The position numbers and the translations under genes are program-made. Below the pieces are notes generated by a model. The model was not told the origin of the DNA, did not search any database, and saw only the letters and a program-made list of their open reading frames with translations. 64,000 nt of DNA from Owenia fusiformis (taxonomy: Eukaryota; Annelida; Polychaeta; Sabellida; Oweniidae): NCBI GenBank assembly GCA_903813345.2, contig CAIIXF020000002.1:24692455-24756454 (forward strand), in the 5' to 3' direction. Of the stretch, positions 21,102 to 36,100 are shown in pieces. Each line of letters begins with the position of its first letter. The first letter of the stretch is position 1.

Positions 21102-24100
21102 CTGGAGAAGAGACGAATATGATTAACTTAGTGTTATGACATAGTACACTTGTATTCATGGTATGTTATGTTGTGTTCTTCTCGTCGGATCAAAAAACTA
21201 TTTCAGGATTATTTGCGCAGATATAATCCTACAACACTTTTCGTTCCAAGTGTTTGTACTTTCGAACTTTTGTATTTATCTATTTTACATTATTGATACA
21301 AAGAACACAAAATAGGTGCACGTGTGCTCGTGACCTACTTACTTGTACAAAAGTACTAGCATCTGTGTTGTATATTCGATAGCATGCGTATTCAGGTATT
21401 GGTACGAATGATACAACAGCCAGTATCCATCCTACACCAATTGCCCAGTCAGGATACGTATAATCCCCGTATGTCACGGGTACGTGGGTGATGATTATGA
21501 AGCAAAATATGAACTGTAACGCAAAACATTATATATATATATATTATAACATGAAATGGTATGATATATAATATAATTTAATTTAATATAATATAACATA
21601 ATACAATATAATATAACACAATAAAATACAATATAATACAAGACGAAACAAAACAGGACTATACAATGCGATGTAATACTATATGTGGCCATGGGATACT
21701 ATAATACAGGAATTAAGATTGAGATTCGGGCTTGAGATTCTATGTTTTTTTGCGCAATATGCCATTGAAAATGTTATTATGTTCATTGTTAAAATACATT
21801 TGTTTTTATTTGATGCCCCGCGCTTTGTGTTGTGCAACTTACCAATACGAGACCTGGTGTAAGGAATCGCCAACACATCTTCCACCAAAGGCATGGTTTA
21901 AAACCAATCATCAACTCAATATCTCTGGAAAACTGGTTCATGCCTGAAGACATTAAGGGCATTAAAATTATGCATATATTAGAGGTATTCTGACTTGAGT
22001 GTTCGTTATTAAATATCATACATATGTGACGGATAAAAAGAAATGTCAAAAGTATTGGATGAACCGTTCAGAAGTAGTTAGTAGCTCCAATACTTATTTG
22101 GTATTAATTTGCATCAGTGGCTTCCCTTAAGCATTCCCTATATGGTCCTACAAGCCATGTTTTGATCTATCATATGACATTCAAATGGTGGACAAACGGT
22201 AAATCGGATTCCTATATGATCCTATAGGCCTTATATGGATCCATCACATGGATACCACGTGACCAAATACCAACTCTTAAATGTTGGATCTAAGGAGAGG
22301 ATTGGTATGGTACAGTAAATGTTATAACGGATAGCACAATGATTAACCGCCGACGCATTGAATGAATCAATTTCAGAAGAGCGATGGTCACTGCAACATA
22401 AAATAATTTGTTTTTACCATATATCCAAGCAACTGCTACGCACTCTGTAAATGCTACAATCATTATAACAAATGTAACGGCGTACCAGTCCATCACTTGT
22501 AACACGTACATGCCGCCCTTAAAACAACCGATCGAATTTAAAACAATCTGTTCAAAATCTTAAAGAAACATTGAAAAGAATTAGACGTGTTAAGGCAATA
22601 CACAAGTTGTTGATTGACTTGATAGCACTTGCATTAATTGCGTCCGTTTGTTCAGAATATCAAAACATGTTATTGTTGCATGTCAGTTAAATTTTGAGTT
22701 TTGTAATGATGTAACTGATTCGTGTAACATTATGCCATTATTGTATCAACATAAACGGGTGAGTCACAGACATTGGGATGATATATGATTCTTGCCACAA
22801 AGTTTTAAACTAAAATTGAAAAGCAATAAGTAAGTACTGCTTACTTGCATTATCATTGGTAAACCCAGGACAAATTCTACAATACATAGAATTGCTGTTA
22901 CTAGTACTTTCCTGCTAGACAAGTTGAACTCGTCAACAACAGAGACAGCTATGCTTTGAACCAAGGTGAACTACAATCAATACATAATTATATCATTAGT
23001 AAATATATTTATCCCATGATTATTGTCTAACACCCAATTAATGACGAGTGTGAACCATATGATACTCACGATGCTATTAATAAAGAGTGTGATATTGTAG
23101 AGAACCATGTGATACTGACGATGATATTAATAAAGAGTGTGATATTGTAGAGAACCATATTATGATACTCACGATGCTATTAATAAAGAGTGTGATATTG
23201 TAGAGAACTATGTGATACTCATGATGCTATTAATAAAGAGTGTGATATTGTAGAGAACCATGTGATACAGACGATGATATTAATGACGAGTGTGATATTG
23301 TAGAGAACCGTGTGATACTCACGATGCTTTTATTAAAGAGTGTGATATTGTAGAGGACCATGTGATGCTCACGATGCTTTTACTAAAGAATGTGATAGTG
23401 TAGAGAACCATGTGCTACTCACAATGATATCAATAAAGAGTGTGATATTGTAGAGAACCATGTGATACTGACGATGGCATTAATGACGAGTGTGATATTG
23501 TCGAGAACCATGTGATACGCACGATGATATTAATGACGAGTGTGACATTGTAGAGAACAATGTGATACGTACGATGATATTAATGACGAGTGTGATATTA
23601 TTGAGAACCATGTGATACTCATGATGCTATTAATAAAGAGTGTGATATTGTCGAGAACCATGTGATACTGACGATGGCATTAATGACGAGTGTGATATTG
23701 TAGAGAACCATGTGATACTGACGATGATATTAATGACGAGTGTGATATTGTAGAGAGCCATGTGATACTGACGATGATATTGATAACCAGTGTGGTATGT
23801 AGAGTTTTGCAAACCTATATGCGACTGATATCGTTATTAGTCGCACATCCGTATGATGAACAAATTCGATTTTTATCAATTTTGATTGTTATAAATTATT
23901 CAACCATTATTTTTACTCAGAAGAACCAATAGGATTCCATCTATTTCAACAAAGTTATTTGAAAAACCAAAATGTATAAACATGATTGTTTGATCAAGAA
24001 AACGTTTACCTGACTACCAATGCCGACTGTCAGAACCATCGTAAAAAACAACACGGACCACACAGGAGCAGCCGGGAGTTTGGTCACAGCCTCTGGGTAC

Positions 24101-27100
24101 ACAACAAAAGCAAGTCCAGGACCTTACACAACGTGAAACACTATTTTCTAAGCACTACTAAGAAAGAATACTTAATGTCTTATCCATAAGTAATAAGCAC
24201 TACTAACTACTAATTCTCAGGAATAAAAAGTTCACACTTATCATACCTATTGAGAGATAAATATTGCTTATCCTCGGCCCAGGTACGTCTTATCCGTGTG
24301 TCATGTGACTACTGCGTTAATTAACTAAGTAAAGCATTTCAATTTAAGTGTAGTATGTTTGCATGCAGCAAGCATTTAATCATTTTTGATTTTTGATTAA
24401 AAATAACTCCTTTGGATCAAATATTTAAATTCTACTAGAGTGCGGGGAGTGGAAACAAGTCTCCATTCAAGCACTGAATATCAAAAGAAAGATTTCAGGA
24501 CCCCTTAACTTCACTCCCGGACTTTTCTATTCAACACCACCCATCCCCCTTCCCCAATTATCCCTAATGATCCCAGAATGTTCGTTTCTGTGCCCCCTGT
24601 CCATGACCAGTAATTAATCTATGTGTATATTGTCTCCCTCCAAAAGGTAAGAAAAACCAGATGCAGACATAAACATTGACAAGGTGAGGGGATTTAAATA
24701 TAAAAATAGTCTTGTTTTTGGCTCTGACTTAAATATCTTGACACTGTTTAACGAAGCCGGTTTAAGGAATGAGAGGCAGAAATAATTCCTAGATGATCTT
24801 TCTTTACTGTAATTAAGATGCTACTTAACCGCAATTTTAAAAGGGATTAAGTTATTTACCTTGTGATAATTTAATACTACTTATTGATTGGTTTGCCAAA
24901 TATAATACCCCGTATAAGACCCTTGTCTCTGATTGTAAAACATCTGTATGCACCAAATCCGAGGAATATTACATTATGTGAAACAATTCCAAAAAGTTTT
25001 GTCTTGAACTCAATCAAATAGCAATATATTTCAACATGTAGAAATTATTTATTAACATAATGTCGGGCACTATAGGTTAAAGGGTTTTCAGTTTTGCTCT
25101 TTTTGTGTCACGCTTGAATTGTGTGCTTTATTTATTTGGGATTTGAATTTGGAAAGGTGAATTCACGATCAATAAAGTTTATAATATCATTCATTAACCA
25201 ATACATCGAGGCAAAGCCACCTTTCAAATACATCATCTATTATGCATGTCCATTTGTAGCAATCACACGGCCCATACCACTAGGGGTATGTAGATGTTAA
25301 TGAATGGGAAATTTTCATCTTTTTATTTTTATGTTTTCATTAAACAGCCAGAAAAGACTATTTTTCATTTCCCAAGGAATTTAAAATGTATCTAATATAT
25401 TATACAATCAGACAGACTGGCTATTCTAATCCGTTATGAAAGGCCATTTGTTTTTTTTCCACTACAGGATGTTTCTTCAGAAGTTAATTAATTGTTTATC
25501 TTAGTGTTTAGATGCATTGTCCCTTGACGCTTTCATGAAATAAATGAACTTTGTGATGGACTACAATTGTATATTTTTACAGGAACAGTTATTTTTATCA
25601 CCAAAGTAGAGCACTTGTTACATTATTTTCATTTTAGGTCTCTCTTATTAGTTGCAAAAGATTTCGGGTTTCAGTCGGGGGGGGGGGTGCGATTGTGACA
25701 TAATCGGGGGGTGCGATTGTGACATGAACCAGCCAAAAATGATTTTTATATTGAATTTTACAAAATTAGATGCAACTTCATTCCAAATTGAGCTAGAAGC
25801 TTCAAATAAAAAGCTTTAAAGTTCTTTTTCTCCTCTTTCTCAGGGTCTTATTCTTATTTGCAACCCCCCCTGGCTAAGCCTATGGATATTTAGACAAGTT
25901 TCAAATAAATAACCTAGCAACCAACCACGCAAGCAACCAAGCAAGCAAGCAAACGACCATCAAAGCAAGCAGAAAACTAAGCAAGTAAAAAAAACATGCA
26001 ACTTACAAATAAAGCAAGCAAACAACCGACAAACCAACCAATCAAGTAACTAATCAAACTCTAATCCAGCAAAGAAACCAAGGAAGCAACTAAGCAACAA
26101 AGAAAGAATGTAAGCAAGTAAACGGTCAATCAAGCAATCAATCGTGCAGATAAGCAAGCAAACAAACAATCTACCATCCAAGCAACTAATTAACATAATT
26201 CAATAAGATTAAAATTAAACCTTGCGCACATTTCCTCTACGGGGGGCGTACGGTGGCCGGAGCTTCAAAAAACTAGATACACGTTGAAAGTTCCAAAGTG
26301 CAAAATGTAGCTCTGTGCTTAATTTTGGTTATGTTTAAGATGAAACTTTTCAGATTTGCTTCACTTAATGCATATCCCCAGGATTTCAAAATACGATACA
26401 TCTGTATGGAGACAAATTTCTAATACTTGTCCAATCAATCAGTGATATCAATTTCATTGTTTTCATAACTGGGAATGTTTAACTTGATTACAGGAGATCG
26501 GCTAGGAATTGTTTTTCAGGCTGAGATTCGAAGAGGCACTTTTAAGTAACGCCTCCTGGCGACTTAAGAATTGAGTAATATAGAGCTATCATATTGATTA
26601 CATTTATCAATCACAGAAATGAAACACATTGGAGCATACATGAAGTTAAATAATTTGGGATGGGAGGGGGGTAGTGAACACACGGGATACTGAATTCTTC
26701 CTCTTAAACATAAACTTAAACGTCAGTGCTTGAATGAAGGCTTCCCCCGGGGCTTCCCTTTAACAGATTTAGGGAGTTTTACAACTAGTTTTACTGAAAC
26801 TGAAGTTTTTCAATTGACTTTGTCATAACATCTTATTATAATACACTGGATATTATGTAAAAGTATTGATGTGTATTTCGTACTCCTGACAATCGAATTT
26901 CATATCAAACATTTGCAATATAGTTTTACAGTGGTATTAATTACAGTGTTATTGCTTCAATAAATGCAACACATTTACCAGATTTTAGATTGGACTTTCT
27001 ACACGATGATAAAATATTTTGGTGATATTCTTTTCGATAAAACCCAATCACAAATCTCATGGCATCGACTTTATTAATCATACATGTATCTGCACATGTG

Positions 27101-30100
27101 AAAATGATCTTGCATGTAGAAATTTCATTATATGTAACCCCCCACAGCTCCCCCCCGACCTGTAGGATTAAAATGGAATAAGTGATTGATCATTGATCTG
27201 ATAAGCCACTTATATGCAAGATTATTAATTTTAAAAATAGACCAACTTGATATTGTTTAAAGTTAGTTTTAACATATTTTCCATCGATATACGGTAGCAT
27301 AGAAATAAACATGTGACTGTTTCCAGGGGCTGTTTGGCATTTTGAAGACAATCCTTTTGTTTCTTGTCACTTTTTAATGTGTTAATATTCAGCATTAAGT
27401 GTTAACGTTCGGCGGTTGGGATTTGGCGTTTGTTAAAATCGCAGGTCGTTCATTGCATCACTAGAAATATGTCGAGTCAGGGTTTGATTTTGCAAGTATA
27501 AGGGTATCATTTTCAGCAGAGATTATTATTTAAGACTTCATTATTTTTCTAATCCTCATTACATGAACTTTAGATTTAACAAATGATCAAAGGATGGCTT
27601 TTTGCACCACTGTTGAATCGGGGAATGATCGTGCAGCAAATCTTGAGCATATTCACCAACAAATGCGCGATTACCATTTTGTTTTACATGTAAATCATAC
27701 TAGTTATTCAAGACCCTGTACAATCCACTTTAACAACTGTCAGGAGGGCTTGTAACTCGATTTAATCATACAGGGTATTTATTGAGAGGGTTCCGGGGGA
27801 TATTGGTTATATACCAAGGGCAATGTGTTAAGTTTGAAGAAAAGTTTAAGGTTTATTCAATAAAAAAGAGATTATAACACATCAATTACACAATCACACC
27901 AATTCGTGTGATTTAGCTGGGAATGCCTTTTGTGAATATGTACATGTATATTGTGTGAAGGAAAAAAGATCGTCTGCGTCTAACAGTTAATTACAGTAGC
28001 AATGTTTTTCTAGATACTTAACTGCAGGTGATCAAAGATGTCAAATCATGGGAACCAAAAGTATAATCTCATGAAAGTTTAAACGCTTTAAATTACAATA
28101 TTCAAATGCTTTTGCTTTAAACTATTGATTCGTGCTCTTGTGCTAAAATTTCACTATGTTGCCATTTGAAATAGGTAATTGGTATCTTCCGAATTTCCAT
28201 ATTTTCAAATAAGTCAGACTATGACTAAAGGAAAATAACTAGAATCAAACCCCCAAACTGGCCCCTGGCATTCTTAATGACTTGATTTCAAATATTAATA
28301 TACAAGAAACAAACTGGAGACATAAATAAGATCGGGTATGGGAGATGAGGGGTGAGTAAATGGGACATTGTATGCCCCCTCTGTAACAGACCTTCAATAC
28401 AAACTTGTTTCAAATCCCGGGTTTCAAATCACACTAATAGTTTTAAAATGTACAATTTAAGCAGTTTATTCTAACCAAACCTGTAATCCTTTAGTTTCTT
28501 CAGGAATTTGCAAAAGAAAGTATTTGAATTTTTTATTAGGCTCAGCATTATTTTGCAACCAAGATTTATTCATTTATATTGTATTTAGAAAAATAGTACA
28601 TTGTATTTCAATCAGACAGACGTTCTAATGAGTTAGGAAAATACATTTGTCCATTTCCTCTCAGGAAGTTTTCAAAAGTAATCTAGTCGATTTGTTTATT
28701 TTAGTGTTTAGCATTGTTTTTCATAACTTGACGCTTCCATGAATAGAATGACTTTGATATTAGATTTTTTATAATTTTAGCTTTTACACGGACATAATTA
28801 TTGTATATTTCTACATGAACGTCGCCCCCCCCCCAAATTACAGATATACAACTTTGGGTTGAGAGACAGGCCTGATGGTGCATCGGGGATGGTAACAATG
28901 TGGTTTATACAATCATTAAAACACTGCAATGTTTGTAGAATGAAAATATTAAAGAGGCAATAAGGACTGTAGAGAGAAAATTCGAAATTTTTTATTTTTT
29001 CTGAGCTATCAGGTCAATATTTGGCTTAATACCTTCTTTGACATACCTATTTTCATAAAATGTATGTATAAACTATCAATTTCAGCATTAAGAAGTGTAA
29101 ATTCAATTCAAAGCTTCTATAAAGGGAGTCCCACTTATAGATTTTTAAGATCCACCATGTTTCAAGAGGAATATCAGCTGAAATAATGTTCATCCAGAGG
29201 GTTTCTTTGTAGATAATGAAAATACATGTTAGTCTTGATGAAATATCCAAACCTAAATATATTTTGACACTTGTCGATGATCATTGAATGGCCCCCCTGC
29301 ACTATTTGTAGCACCTTTAAGTCATGCATTGGTCAATATAGAATTTAAACTGGCGGGGATTAAACAAAACGCCAGATCGTTGATTGTCTTACTGGCTTGC
29401 TTGAAGATAATGCACGAATCAAATAGCATTGATTTCTTCTTAATCAGATGGATAAGCTTATTGTTTTCTCTAATTAAAAGGCGGCTTTAAGTTTATTTTA
29501 CAGGATTTGCAAATTCGCAATCAGACTGGCTTATTTTAATCCGGTTTATTTGGTGTTTGATTTCGACTCTAACTGAAATAATTTATCACAAATAATGGAT
29601 AAGCAAACAGAGACCGGTTTAAAAATGAGAATAGAGGCAAAAATAACTCTATTCATAAACTGTAATTAAAACCCAGGAGCAATTCTACACTGTTAGATAA
29701 TCTTTTCTGTAATCAAGGTGATGTTGGTATACGTCCGCAGTTAAAAAACAAAGACTATATAGCAATTAATCCTTTTGTTATCATTAAATGTTAGATTCTT
29801 ATTATTTTTGTTGGACAATGTTAAAACTTCTGTCTCCGATTGTTATGCAGGCATGTGTATGAAAAAGAGAGTTTCGTCTTCTTATAGTTTATAACTAGAC
29901 TCTGTACGCATGGTAATAGTGCCCCTATTATCCATGTTCAGGGGCATAGCCAACTTTCAGTCAGGGGGGGGGGATACGATCGCCAAGAAAAACAATCTCG
30001 GTTTTCATTCGGGAGAGGGGTGCAATCGTGGCAAAAGCAGGCCAAAAGATGCAACTTCCTTCAAAATTGAGCTAGAAGCTTCTTTCTCTTCTTCTATTTC

Positions 30101-33100
30101 ATGGTTCTATTTTATTGGTTATGCATCGCACCCCCCCCCTGGCTACGGCTATGCCATTTGACTTTGAGAGTCAAAAAGAGAGGCGACAAGACAGTTAAAA
30201 CAAGTACTTCCAATAAATACTTTTACAGTTTTAATGTGTTTATCAACGACCCTACTAGTCAAATTAATGGAAACGAAAAATAAATGCTTTCATTACGGAA
30301 AAACCGGAAAACCGTAGAAATATCTACCTGATTCGCTAGAATAGTCACATTACTTCAGTGCAAACAATTAATATCTATAATATTTATTTTATATTATTGA
30401 TATCGTTCCCCTGACAATATGTTATCTCATGGTCCGTTAACATCATCAACAATGTGATTTACAACAAGAGATTAACCAACATTTCTTTAATTAAAAAGTT
30501 GATATTTCTTGCTTTTTTAAAGCAAAAACACTATGACACAATAGCATCAAGGCAAAATCAAAACATGGTGTGGAAATAAAAGGCATACAAAATGGCCATT
30601 AAAAGGACATAACATGGGAAATCTTGCCGTTTTGCAACCATTCCTAAAATCAGTAAAGCATACCAGACTGAGAAACGCCGGATTATGGACAACTGGCTGA
30701 TGTAATTATGAGCGACAAGACAGTTCAAACAACACATGACGCTCAATATCATAGTCTGGGAGCAAAAGTCCAAATAAGAGGTTCCGTGTCCTTTTTAGAG
30801 GCGAGCTAAGCGACATACATTTTTATGAACTATACGTGATACTTACCAAGAAAAATGATGTTGGCAATTCTGGATCCGCGACGGCGTTGCTATGGTAACC
30901 AAGTGAATAAGCCACGCCCACTTTTAGGGGCTCTTTTCAGTGTTTGGCCCTTATCTCCTTCATTATTGCTCAGATGTTGATGATATTCACACCAAATGGA
31001 AGGTAATAGATAATGCAATCAAAATATATTAAGTTGGCAATTCTGAATCCACGGCAGCGTCACTATGGTAACAAAGTAAATATGCCACACCCACTTTTAG
31101 GGGCTCTTTTCAGTGTTTGGCCCATATCTTCGTCATTATTGCTCAGCTTTAGATGAAATTTGCACCAAATGAAAGGTAATAGATAAAGCAATCATATATT
31201 TTATAAAATATGCAATTAGGGTGATTTGCATCTTAATTATGACGTCATAACTGTTTGTTCTTGCATTATTTTATCTTAATCATGATGTATAACTCTGTGA
31301 AATTACTGTCTTTAAAATGGTCAGTAATGCTTTCAACTCGTTTATTTCTTTTAGTTGAGTTTATAAGTTTTTTTCATTCATACATTTATTGTCATAGAGA
31401 AATTGAATAAATGTAATGAAAGATGTCTAATTTAAATAAACAATGTTCAATTCACACTGTTGCTATGGTAACATCATGTAGCAAAACTGTCCGCTGTAAA
31501 CAAGAATTCTTTAGGAAATGTTACATTTTGACCAGTTGACTGACATGTATTCTTTTTAAAATTTGATGACAAAATAATCTAATAACTATAGAAAATTATT
31601 TAATTAAAAATTGATGCAACTTCCTTCAAAATTGAGCTAGAAGCTTCAAGTCAAAAGCATTTTAACCCAATAATGACAACAGATTGAATGCGTTAGTATT
31701 TTTTAATTAATTTTTATGTTTTTTTCTAACCTGGGTAGCATAACTAAGAAAAAATTTGTTTTTGTTCTAGAGGCATCCCAAATACGGGACATAGACACAA
31801 GTGCCCATGATAACATTTTTTGGTTAATAGGTATGATTTTGTGGTTGTAAAACCTATTTATAATATCATAACTTTAACCAACATGTAATTTTACACTGTC
31901 ATTAATTTAAAATTAGTCTGTTTATTATAATTCAATACTAAATAGGCCCCAGTGACATTCAAAAGCACGGCAGGGGCCCCATATGATCCGAAAAAGCATC
32001 CCAGTGCCCCAAAGTGGCCCTCCAAAAGCATTATAGTGGCCCCTGTGGCCCCCTAAGCATACTTGCGGCTCCTATGACTCCCAAAATCATCCTAGTGGCC
32101 CCCAGATGCCCCAAAAAGCATCCCAATAGCCCCCAGGTGCCCCCAAAAGCATCATAGTACTAGTGGCCCCATGTGGTCCTCAAAAGCATCCTAGTTGTCC
32201 CCAGTGGCCCCCAAAAACAAATTAGTGCTGCTATGAGGCCCTCAAAAGTATCCTAGTACCCCTCTGTGACGCATGACATCAACCCAGTGGCCCCCTGTGG
32301 CCCCAAAACGTTGCCCCGAAAAGCATCTCAGTGGCCCCAAGTGGCCTCTAAAAGCATTCCAATGGCCCCAAACTCATTCTAGAGGCCCCAAAAGCTTCCC
32401 AGTTGCCCCACAGTGACCCCCAAAAAACATTCTAGTGACACCCAGTAGCCCAAAAAAGCATCAAAGTGGCCCCATTATGCCCCCTAAAAGCATCCCAGGG
32501 GCCCCCGAAAGCATCTTATTGACCCCTGTGGCGCCAAAAAGCATCTCAGTGGCCTCTAAAAGCCCCCTGTGGACCTCAGAATCATTCTAGTTGCCCCCGT
32601 GGCCCCAAAAGCTTCCCATTTCCCCCGCTAGTGGCCCCCAAAAAGCATACTAGTGACACCCAGTGGCCCAAAAAAGCATCCAAGTGGCCCTACTATGCCC
32701 CCTAAAAGCATCCTCATGGCCCCCGAAAGCATCCCATTGGCCTCTTGTGGTCCCAAAAAGCATCTCAGTGGCCCCAGGCCACTAAAAGCACTTCAATGGG
32801 CCCTAAAATCATTCTAGTGGCCCCCAGTGGCCTAAAAAACTTCCCATTTGCCGCCCCAGTGACCCCCATAAAGCATACTAGTGACACCCAGTGGCCTAAA
32901 AAGCATCCAAGTGGCCCCATTATGCCCCCTAAAAGCATCCTATTGGCCCCCGAAAGCATCCTATTGGCCCCCTGTGACCCCAAAAAGCATCTCAGTGGCC
33001 TAGGTGGCCTTTAAAAGCACTCCAATGGGCCCCTGTGGACCCCAAAATCATTTTAATGGCCCCTAAAAAGCATACTAGTGACACCCAGCGGCCCAAAACG

Positions 33101-36100
33101 CATCCAAGGGCTCCATTATGCCCCCCTTAAAGCATCTGAGTGACTCTTGAAAGCATCCTATTGACCCCCAGTGGCCCCCAAAACCATCCTAGTGGTGCCC
33201 TGAGGCCGCCAGAAGCATGCAAATGGCTCCTCATGGCCATCAAAAGCACTCTGGTGGCCCCCTGTGACCCCTAAAAGCATCCCGTTGGCCCCCAAGCCCC
33301 AAACGTATTCCAGTGGACCCCCGTGGCCCCCAAATGCATCCTAGTAGACCCCTGTGGTCCCAAAAGAAATTTAAGTGGCCCCGATGGCATCCAAAACATG
33401 AAAGTGGCCCTCAATAGCATGGTAGTGGCCCCTTATGGCCTATGGACTGATATATCAATTTGAGGGACATTGGGCCCTTTCCTGTGAAAAAATTCAAAAG
33501 ATGTCTGCAAAAAAACAAAATGACCTTGAACTTTGGAGAAATCTACTATTCTAGTACCTTCTTTTCTAAGAAATATAAAGTACTAATGATACAGTGCTGA
33601 CATCTTCCAATATACTCAAAAACGTGCCATAATCGGGACATAGACACTAATGGGTTAATTAAAGCTCTTCTTCAATCTAATGGTTCTATCATATTGTTGT
33701 TGGGAGGGGGGGGGGGTTATGTTAATCCAATAATATGTTGCTATGGTAACCAGGTGAATTATCAGGCGAATCAGAAAATGCATGGATAATGTAGATTAAC
33801 TGACTGGCATAATCGTTATGGTATCATAGCTGCTTTTGTGATTATTTTCTTAAAATAAAGTAGAATTGCTCAAAATGATTCCAAATTGGTACCTTGTCCT
33901 TTGACATTCAAATGAGGTCAAAGCTGAAAACTATGATTGATTCTCATTCCATTTCTTTACAAGTATGAATATCTAGGCGCAAATGCCAAAGGGAAAGGAC
34001 CAAACACTGAAAAGAAACCCAGCAAGAAAAGCAAACCTTAGCTTCCATTTGATGAAAATTTCATATATACCAGAGCTATCATGATGACAAAGATAGAAGC
34101 AAAACTTTGGAAAAGTCTTGAAAAATGGGGACGGCAAATCCACCTGGTTACCACAGCTAACATAGGCATAGCCAGGGGGTGTAATGAGTGCACCCCCTGT
34201 AACCAATAAAAATAGAACCATTAGATAGAAGAAGAGTTTTAAAATGCATTTGACTCAAAGCTCCTAGCTCATTTTGAAGGAAGTTGCATTTTTGTAAAAG
34301 TAAACAAAATGTTTAAAAAAAATTGTCAAACCAACCCCCCCCCCCCCCCGACTGAGAGCTTGCTACGCCCCTGATTAACAATTGCCCTTATGACATCATA
34401 ATATAACACAATCCAAATTAAATAATTTTCTATAGTTATTAGGTTATTTTCTGTCACCACCCAATTGAAAAAAGCCTATGGAAAATCATCTCCAATTATC
34501 ACCTAACTTACTATTGATAATTAGTTGAAAGTTAGGTGTAAAAATTCACATGCAAATGAGCTAATTATCAACTTAATTAACGCTTAATTTGCAACTTAAT
34601 TAACGATTAACTACCATCAATATGCAAATGAGCTATTTACGTAAATTAGTTGAAAGTTAGTTGTAAGTTTGATGTAAGTTAATCTCTAATTATCACCTAA
34701 CTTACTATTGATAATTAGTTGAAAGTTAGGTTTAAGTCAGATTTGTGACATCTCAAAAATGACTCGCTTCTTTTTTGCTTCCCTTCACTCGGAGATTTTT
34801 GCTTCATCTTGAACTATTTTGTGATGGAATATTCATCTTAATTAGGATCTTTCAGAACAGACAACATTGAACTTGAACTATTGAAATTTCACAGCAAGAG
34901 GAGGGAAAACCCCATGATTCAATTGAGGACATAAGATTTCCTCCTTCGCATACCTCCTTTTGTCGAAAACGGACCCTCCATCTTGGTTTTTAAAGTTTTC
35001 AAATTGACCTAGATTTTAACCAATCAACGATCGACTCGCTAAACCAATCAGCGACGATGTCATCTCAATACAGATTTACATTATAAGCGTATGTCATCTT
35101 TGAACCCTGGGGTTTCTCCCCCTCTTTTTTAATTCTATTTTGCAAATTTTTAAGATTCATAAAAAGCATGTGAAAACATCATTATTGCCATCAACAACTA
35201 AAATCAGAACACAAACATTAGACTATAATGTTACATAATAAGGACGTAACAGATATAATGAAAAATATGTTTTGAAATGTCTTTGATCTAACAATCATTA
35301 TTTAGAAGAGCACATTTGGATTACTTGTGAAACATAGGTAACCCATGTTAGTACCTAAATTGCATTCTAGGATTAATATTATATGATCTGATTCAAAAAG
35401 ATTTTTAAATTCATAAACATTTCAGACAGAAGTGTGAATAAGATTTAACATACATTGTATTCATGTTCTACATACCCTTATAATAATGTTGACCAAATTT
35501 CATGGTAGTATACGCACCATTCACGTTGTAATTCTCAATTTTATGAGAGAAATATCTCTCACATGTTTTCTTTTTCCACCATCTTGAAATTAAATTTAGG
35601 GGGTTTGTATTTCTAAATCATGGGCCTAATTTACAACTAATTATCATTAAAATCATCCTATATGTTAACTATCAACCAATAATCTACTTCAGACCAAAAA
35701 CGTTTTAATTTACCACTTACTATCACTCTCAAACATTTCATATCTTAATTATCAACTAAAAATCATAAATCAGCATTATTGTAAGTTAATTTACGTTGAA
35801 CTTGCTACTGATAATTAGGCCATAATTATCATTGATTTAATTAACGCTTAACTTTAATTCCAATTGCCAGCAGAATTGTTGATACTTAGTTGTAAATTAG
35901 TTGGTAATAAGTTGGTAATTAGTTTTATTTTTCAATTGGGCAAATTTAACGTAACATTTCCTAAAGAATTCTCTTGTTTACAGCGGAACGTTTTGCTACT
36001 TGCTGTTACCATAGCAACAGCGTGAATCGGACACTTTCATTACATTTATTCAATGTTTTATGACCATACATGTATGAATGTAATAAATTAATAAACTCAA

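Noticed and set aside
23038-23800. Regular 50-bp repeats as a CRISPR array
   Set aside because: Units abut without unique spacers and the context is a eukaryotic intron.
32745-33014. Open frames in the GC-rich minisatellite
   Set aside because: Repeat translations with no domain; both strands are open for the same reason.
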